Source of the DNA: an uncultured Eubacteriales bacterium
GTDB lineage: Bacteria; Bacillota; Clostridia; Oscillospirales; Butyricicoccaceae
Direction: 5' to 3'
Assembly: GCA_900555855.1 (NCBI GenBank)
Contig: USML01000010.1
Location: 1 to 27,536 of the forward strand
Length of the DNA: 27,536 nucleotides
Made by a program: the position numbers and the translations under genes. The notes under the pieces are model-generated. The model was not told the DNA's origin. It worked only from the letters and a program-made list of their open reading frames with translations, and ran no database searches. Shown here in pieces: positions 24,149-27,536 of this stretch (its first letter is position 1; each line of letters opens with the position of its first letter).

Positions 24149-24781
24149 GTGGCAGAGCAGGAAACCGTCCGCCTTTATTCGCGGCAGAACGAAAAAACGC
24201 TGGCCCAGCTGGAGCGGGATGGGCGCATCATTAACAGCCGGACCTATGTGCGGCTGCATTTCGGCGATATGGCGCAGCACTATCTGGAAAGCTATGACTG
24301 GTTTACGGAGGAGGCTTCCCGGCGGGTGCCCCGGCCGGCAGATGTGCAGGCCTCCATCTGGTGTTCCATCAGTGTGGAGAATTGTCTCCGACCTATTCCG
24401 GGGACGGTGGTCTATGTACTGGAGGTCCCGCGGGATCAGGTGATTTATTTTGATGAAGAAAAGTGGGATTATGTGCTCAACCGGGTCTATATCCCCAAAG
24501 ACGAGGCCGACCGGGCCGCCTATCGGGAGCATCTTCGCGCCATGGGCATCCAGAGCGGCTTTGAGATCCTGCAGGGGCGCTGGCGCGGGCAATATCCCCA
24601 GGAGGAGCAGCGCATCCGGGAGAGCTGGAAGCGGGTCTTTGAGATCGACAACTGGACGATCTTCAATGTCTGCGGCAACATCTGGGAGATCCGGAAGGAA
24701 TGGATCCGGCGGATCGTCCGCCCGGGAGAGGATCTGCTGGCGCTGGAAAAGGGCGCCGCGGGGCAGACGCCGCAGCCATGA
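24149..24781 (+). CDS. DUF3841-like domain protein of unknown function
   Basis: A 210-residue soluble protein rich in tryptophan, arginine and acidic residues, without membrane segment or signal. The pattern VRLYSRQNEKTLAQLERDGRI at the start, IWCSIS in the middle, FDEEKWDYVLNRVYIPKDEAD, and the late ESWKRVFEIDNW fits my memory of DUF3841, an uncharacterised family with no known reaction. The start is GTG, chosen because AAGGGGG (24134-24140) is eight bases upstream and the promoter -10 lies at 24119. A longer frame from 24083 would start before the promoter. The carboxypeptidase gene follows after 35 bases without a terminator, so they probably share a transcript. Confidence 0.7.
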   Translation: MAEQETVRLYSRQNEKTLAQLERDGRIINSRTYVRLHFGDMAQHYLESYDWFTEEASRRVPRPADVQASIWCSISVENCLRPIPGTVVYVLEVPRDQVIYFDEEKWDYVLNRVYIPKDEADRAAYREHLRAMGIQSGFEILQGRWRGQYPQEEQRIRESWKRVFEIDNWTIFNVCGNIWEIRKEWIRRIVRPGEDLLALEKGAAGQTPQP

Positions 24782-24816
24782 GCTTTTAGAAACAGAGAAG
24801 AATCGAGGGACCCTGC

Positions 24817-25731
24817 GTGGAAAAGATCCGGAGTAAAGAGAAATTATCCATCCACACCCCCCAGCGCCTGGCGGCGCTGATCGCATGCTTACTGCTGGCA
24901 GCAGGTGCAGTCATCCTGCTGGTAAAGCATGAACAGACCAGCCCCACCGCAACAGAGCTGCCGATGATCCCGCAGCTTCAACAGCTGGAGCTTCCGAAAA
25001 TAAGCACATCGGTTACCGTAAAACCAAGACCGCAGCTTCCGAAACGGGCGGCGCCGGAGGTCTCGCCGGAGGAAAGCGCCGTAACGCCGGAAAAATATCA
25101 GCAGCTTTCCAGGCTGCATAAGCTGGAAGACGATTCGGAGGAGACCTGGTCGCTGCAGCTGGTGAACCGGGATTATCCCCTGCAGCAGCAGCCCAAGCCG
25201 GAGCTGACAAAGCTGGGCGGGGGACACGCCGTGGACAGCCGGATCTATCCCGCGCTGACGCAGATGCTCTCCGATATGCGGGAGGCCGGGCTTTCGCCCA
25301 GAGTCCGCTCCTCCTACCGGACGCACCAGACCCAGACCACGCTCTTTCAGCGCAAGGTGCGCTATTACCGCGGGCTTGGCTATTCCACCGCCAGAGCAGA
25401 AGCCGAAGCGGAGCAGTGGGTCGCCCGGCCGGGCACCTCCGAGCATGAGCTGGGCCTTGCGCTGGATATCGTCTCCACGAGCTACCAGACGCTGGATACG
25501 CGGCAGGAGAATACCAAGGAGCAGAAGTGGCTGATGGAGCACTGCTGGGATTATGGCTTCATCCTGCGCTATCCCAATGGAAAGAGCGACATCACCGGCA
25601 TTCATTATGAGCCCTGGCATTATCGCTATGTGGGCCAGAAGGCCGCGCTGGAGATCCGGCAGATGGGCGTCTGCCTGGAGGAATATCTGGCGCAGCTCCG
25701 CAAGGTCATTGACCCGGATCTTATCGCATAA
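24817..25731 (+). CDS. M15 family D-alanyl-D-alanine carboxypeptidase (VanY/DacB-like)
   Basis: A 304-residue exported zinc peptidase that trims the terminal D-Ala of peptidoglycan stem peptides outside the cell. The N-terminus has a basic stretch and one membrane anchor (about residues 22-42), then a Pro/Glu-rich spacer. The VanY-type domain carries VRSSYRTHQTQ, the zinc motif SEHELGLALD (S208, H210, D217) and the EPWHYRYV segment with E265 and zinc ligand H268. Nothing vancomycin-specific (no vanHAX or vanRS) is nearby, so a housekeeping role in wall maturation or spore cortex is more likely. The start is GTG with GAGGG seven bases upstream. Confidence 0.9.
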   Translation: MEKIRSKEKLSIHTPQRLAALIACLLLAAGAVILLVKHEQTSPTATELPMIPQLQQLELPKISTSVTVKPRPQLPKRAAPEVSPEESAVTPEKYQQLSRLHKLEDDSEETWSLQLVNRDYPLQQQPKPELTKLGGGHAVDSRIYPALTQMLSDMREAGLSPRVRSSYRTHQTQTTLFQRKVRYYRGLGYSTARAEAEAEQWVARPGTSEHELGLALDIVSTSYQTLDTRQENTKEQKWLMEHCWDYGFILRYPNGKSDITGIHYEPWHYRYVGQKAALEIRQMGVCLEEYLAQLRKVIDPDLIA

Positions 25732-25734
25732 ACC

Positions 25735-25767
25735 AAAAAGAGGCCGCCCGTGTAAAGCGGGTGGCCT
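25735..25767 (-). terminator. Terminator between convergent genes
   Basis: A 10-bp stem (25741-25750 with 25758-25767, one G-U pair) and 7-base loop. On the minus strand it is followed by CTTTTT, so it best serves the small Cys protein. It may also stop the carboxypeptidase transcript on the plus strand, where the T-tract is poor. Confidence 0.75.
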
Positions 25768-25788
25768 TAACAGTTATTTGTCCGGCGC

Positions 25789-25995
25789 TCAGAGCCGGAA
25801 GGCGTTTTCGTCCTTGACCGTGCGAAGCTCCGCGCCGGAGGCCGGCTTGCGCCGCAGAGGATCGTAAACATAGCGGGAGCAGTGATCCTGCGGATCTACC
25901 GGCCCCTTCTTGCTGCAGAGGATGGCGTCTTCGCCGTAATCCTGCCCATACAGGCAAAAGGCGCAGATCTTGGGAATATCCTTATCAAAAAGCAT
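25789..25995 (-). CDS. Small four-cysteine protein, probable zinc binder
   Basis: A 68-residue protein with cysteines at 11, 14, 27 and 39 in the pattern C-x2-C-x12-C-x11-C, as in small metal-binding domains, followed by YVYDPLRRKP and a polar tail. I recognise the general CAFC...LC..KG...C..Y.YDPLKR pattern as recurring in Clostridia but know no function. It is a real gene: GGAGG (26003-26007) precedes the ATG, a near-consensus promoter lies upstream and a terminator downstream. It has no membrane segment. The ylbJ gene lies directly upstream on the same strand, so readthrough from it may also express this gene during sporulation. Confidence 0.8.
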   Translation of the reverse strand: MLFDKDIPKICAFCLYGQDYGEDAILCSKKGPVDPQDHCSRYVYDPLRRKPASGAELRTVKDENAFRL

Positions 25996-26025
25996 GGGAT
26001 CACCTCCGGACGCATCGTTTTCTTT

Positions 26026-26054
26026 ATTATAATCCCATTTTCTGTGCTTGGCAA
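26026..26054 (-). promoter_or_regulatory. Sigma-A promoter of the small Cys protein
   Basis: On the minus strand TTGCCA (26049-26054) and a perfect TATAAT (26026-26031) are 17 bp apart, between the ylbJ stop codon and the small gene. Confidence 0.85.
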
Positions 26055-26061
26055 GGGAAAA

Positions 26062-27012
26062 TCAAAGCCGGGCCAGCAGAAATGCGATCCCGGCCGCCAG
26101 CGCCCCCTGCAGCAGCTTAAAGACCACATGATCCCGGCAGGGCAGACCGGCCTCCAGCAGCAGCGACGCCGACTGCAGCGTTACCGAAAGCCCGCCAAAG
26201 CCCGCCAGAAAGGCGCAGCAGGGCAGAAGCAGCTGCCGCGGCAGGGGGAGCGCAGCCAGCGACGAAAGTCCGCCGGTGACCTCCAGCAGGCCGGAGAGCA
26301 GCGCGGAGGGCAGCCCGCCCTGCCGCAAAAGCGGCAGCTGAAACAGCAGCCGCTTCATTACAGAAAAGAACAAAACGAAGGCGCAGACATTCTGAAAGGC
26401 CGCGAAGGCGCTGCGCACCGTCTCCAAAAGGGCGGAAAGGGAAAACGCCGGCTGGCTTTCCGCTGTAATGCAATCGGGCTTTACAGCGCTGCTTTTTCTG
26501 CGGAATAAGACGCCGATCAGCAGGGCGGAGAGCACCTGCGCCCCATAGAGCAGCGCGCCGGCCCGGGGATCGCCCAGCATTCCGCAGCCAAGGGCGCTGA
26601 TGAGAAACGCGGGGCCGGCATTGTTGCAGAACCGCAGCAGAGACAGCGCATCCTCCCGGGAGCACTGGCCCGCCCGATAGAGCTGGACCGCCGCATTCGT
26701 CCCCACGGGATAGCCGCCCACCAGACCCAGCAGAAGCGCCGGCGCACAGGCCCCTGACAAGTGGAAGAGCTTTCCCATGGGCCTTTGCAGAAGGGGCGCA
26801 AGCGCCGCCGCGCTGCCCGAGGCCGCCAGCCAGCCGGAAAGCACAAAAAACGGAAACAGCGCCGGCAGCAGCACCTGAGTGCATAGCGTCAGGCTCTCCA
26901 CTACCGCGGCAGACACCTCCCGTCCGCACAGCAGAAGCCCCGCCGCAAACAGCAGGAGCCAAAGCAAAAACCCCGCCCGCCGGATGGAAAACGCCGCGTC
27001 TGAACCAGTCAT
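26062..27012 (-). CDS. ylbJ: Sporulation integral membrane protein YlbJ-like
   Basis: A 316-residue polytopic membrane protein with about eight hydrophobic segments, of the nucleoside-recognition (Gate) superfamily to which YlbJ and SpoVM-era sporulation transporters belong. Visible signatures are VLLPALFPFFVLSGWL near the start, GLVGGYPVGTNAAVQLY, and LRFCNNAGPAFLISALG, typical of YlbJ. In Bacillus YlbJ is made in the mother cell under sigma-E and is needed for spore formation. The start chosen is the ATG at 27012 with AGAGGG upstream; a 38-residue longer frame would overlap the divergent yqfC start. The gene is divergent from yqfC/yqfD, also sigma-E genes in Bacillus, which supports the assignment. 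Confidence 0.85.
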   Translation of the reverse strand: MTGSDAAFSIRRAGFLLWLLLFAAGLLLCGREVSAAVVESLTLCTQVLLPALFPFFVLSGWLAASGSAAALAPLLQRPMGKLFHLSGACAPALLLGLVGGYPVGTNAAVQLYRAGQCSREDALSLLRFCNNAGPAFLISALGCGMLGDPRAGALLYGAQVLSALLIGVLFRRKSSAVKPDCITAESQPAFSLSALLETVRSAFAAFQNVCAFVLFFSVMKRLLFQLPLLRQGGLPSALLSGLLEVTGGLSSLAALPLPRQLLLPCCAFLAGFGGLSVTLQSASLLLEAGLPCRDHVVFKLLQGALAAGIAFLLARL

Positions 27013-27037
27013 GGGATCCCTCTTTTCCTGATATACT
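27008..27037 (+). promoter_or_regulatory. Possible sigma-E promoter of yqfC
   Basis: GATATACT (27030-27037) resembles the sigma-E -10 (CATAnAnT), with GTCAT starting at 27008 at roughly the right distance for a weak -35. No sigma-A promoter is visible in the short gap between ylbJ and yqfC. The -35 would overlap the ylbJ start codon. Confidence 0.3.
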
Positions 27038-27067
27038 GCTGTAGGATATTCCGGGAAAGGAGCCCTC

Positions 27068-27373
27068 ATGATGGAACAAAAGCAAAAAGAAACGGCAGGG
27101 CTGCGGCAGCGGCTGAGAGCGGCCATGGCCCTGCCCCAGCAGCTGGACGAAGCGGCCCCGCAGCTGACTCTGGACGGCGACCGCCAGCTGACGATCCAGC
27201 GGCATCAAGGCCTTTTGGAATATGGCGAAGCAAGGATCCGCGTTGCGGCAAGGCCCTTTGAGATCTGCGTCACCGGCGACCGAATGCTGCTGCGCGCCAT
27301 GGACAGCGACTGCATCTGCATCGGCGGACAGATCTTTTCCGTGGAATATCAATATCGGGAGCGGACAGAATGA
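27068..27373 (+). CDS. yqfC: Sporulation protein YqfC (YabP/YqfC family)
   Basis: A 101-residue protein of the YabP/YqfC family of small sporulation proteins. It has a basic helical start and LPQQLDEAAPQLTLDGDRQLTIQRHQGLLEYGEARIRV, which matches the family pattern of a short beta-rich domain with LD-x-P...L-x-G...L-x-I-x-x-H-x-G-x-L-E. The end GGQIFSVEYQYRE is also typical. In Bacillus yqfC is a sigma-E gene directly upstream of yqfD, as here. Two adjacent ATG codons are possible starts; AAAGGAG (27056-27062) is five bases from the first and eight from the second. The stop overlaps the yqfD start as ATGA. Confidence 0.88.
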   Translation: MMEQKQKETAGLRQRLRAAMALPQQLDEAAPQLTLDGDRQLTIQRHQGLLEYGEARIRVAARPFEICVTGDRMLLRAMDSDCICIGGQIFSVEYQYRERTE

Positions 27374-27499
27374 GATGGGAAGAGGATCTGCGGGGGAGCC
27401 TGCTCATTCAGGTCCGAAGCGCCGCGGGAGAGCGCTTTTTTACGCTGTGCGCCCGGCAGGGCGTGGTCTTTCGAAGGGTGCAGGCGCTGGATGCGGATC
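27370..27499 (+). CDS. yqfD: Sporulation protein YqfD, N-terminal fragment cut by the contig end
   Basis: Only the first 43 codons are genomic. They start MRWEEDLRGSLLIQV and continue with ERFFTLCARQGVVFRRVQ, which fits YqfD, a membrane-anchored sporulation protein whose N-terminus has a G-x-L-x-I-x-V strand and an F-x-x-x-C-x-x-x-G-I motif. The ATG overlaps the yqfC stop by four bases, the arrangement seen in Bacillus yqfC-yqfD. Codons after base 27499 read through adapter sequence (DPVSYTHLRAHET in this frame) and must not be counted. Confidence 0.78.
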
Positions 27500-27536
27500 C
27501 TGTCTCTTATACACATCTCCGAGCCCACGAGACTAA
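27500..27536 (+). other. Nextera transposase/Read 2 sequencing adapter (not genomic)
   Basis: Base 27500 begins CTGTCTCTTATACACATCT, the 19-base transposon mosaic end used in Nextera libraries. It is followed at 27519-27533 by CCGAGCCCACGAGAC, the Read 2 tail, and three further bases (TAA) that would start an index. The match is exact over 34 bases. Confidence 0.98.

Noticed and set aside
24817..25731. Vancomycin-resistance vanY
   Set aside because: The fold is VanY-like, but no vanR/S, vanH, vanA or vanX genes are present; a general D,D-carboxypeptidase is more likely.
1..27536. tRNA, rRNA, CRISPR array, insertion sequence, prophage or toxin-antitoxin genes
   Set aside because: I looked for repeats, transposase motifs and cloverleaf-like segments in the intergenic gaps and saw none; the gaps are short and explained by promoters and terminators.

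Overview
The window is a GC-rich (by eye about 60% or more) piece of a spore-forming Firmicute, most likely a gut-type Clostridia of the Oscillospirales/Ruminococcaceae kind. The evidence is the murB-rapZ-yvcK-whiA-dnaE gene order, a MurB of the Firmicute type, sporulation/germination genes (ypeB, ylbJ, yqfC, yqfD), strong AGGAGG-type ribosome binding sites and sigma-A promoters with 17-bp spacers. The taxonomic call is inference. The last 37 bases are not genomic: a Nextera transposase adapter starts at 27500, so this is the raw end of a sequencing contig.

Layout. 1-708: the tail of an L-serine dehydratase alpha chain coupled to a GNAT acetyltransferase, ending in a clear terminator. 842-11385: a long plus-strand housekeeping operon (murB, a DUF218/YdcF membrane protein, rapZ, yvcK, whiA, dnaE, pcrA) that joins cell-wall precursor synthesis, regulation and DNA replication/repair. 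11495-12286: a HAD-IIA phosphatase. 12392-17384: minus-strand single genes, each with its own promoter or terminator (NhaC-type antiporter, rpe, a MerR/GyrI regulator with a 19-bp-spacer promoter, and ypeB with a sigma-G-like promoter). 17523-21908: a plus-strand cluster of a PIG-L deacetylase, a large TetM/EF-G-like GTPase fused to a YacP/Rae1-type NYN ribonuclease domain, and rsmA. 21987-24037: GTP-dependent PEP carboxykinase and a small DUF1294 protein, closed by a 13-bp-stem terminator. 24149-25731: a DUF3841-like protein and an M15 D,D-carboxypeptidase. 25789-27012 (minus): a four-cysteine small protein and ylbJ. 27068-27499: yqfC and the start of yqfD, divergent from ylbJ.

The most interesting item is the 881-residue GTPase-NYN fusion at 18346-20991. 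It joins a translation factor that should enter the ribosomal A site to a domain whose free homologue (Rae1) cuts mRNA in the A site. It keeps all visible GTPase motifs and the acidic NYN residues, but lacks the TetM tip that displaces tetracycline. This suggests a ribosome-associated mRNA cleavage or rescue factor rather than an antibiotic-resistance protein.

No tRNA, rRNA, CRISPR array, insertion sequence or prophage was seen. No gene-free stretch exceeds 300 bases; intergenic gaps are 200 bases or less and their promoters and terminators are listed.
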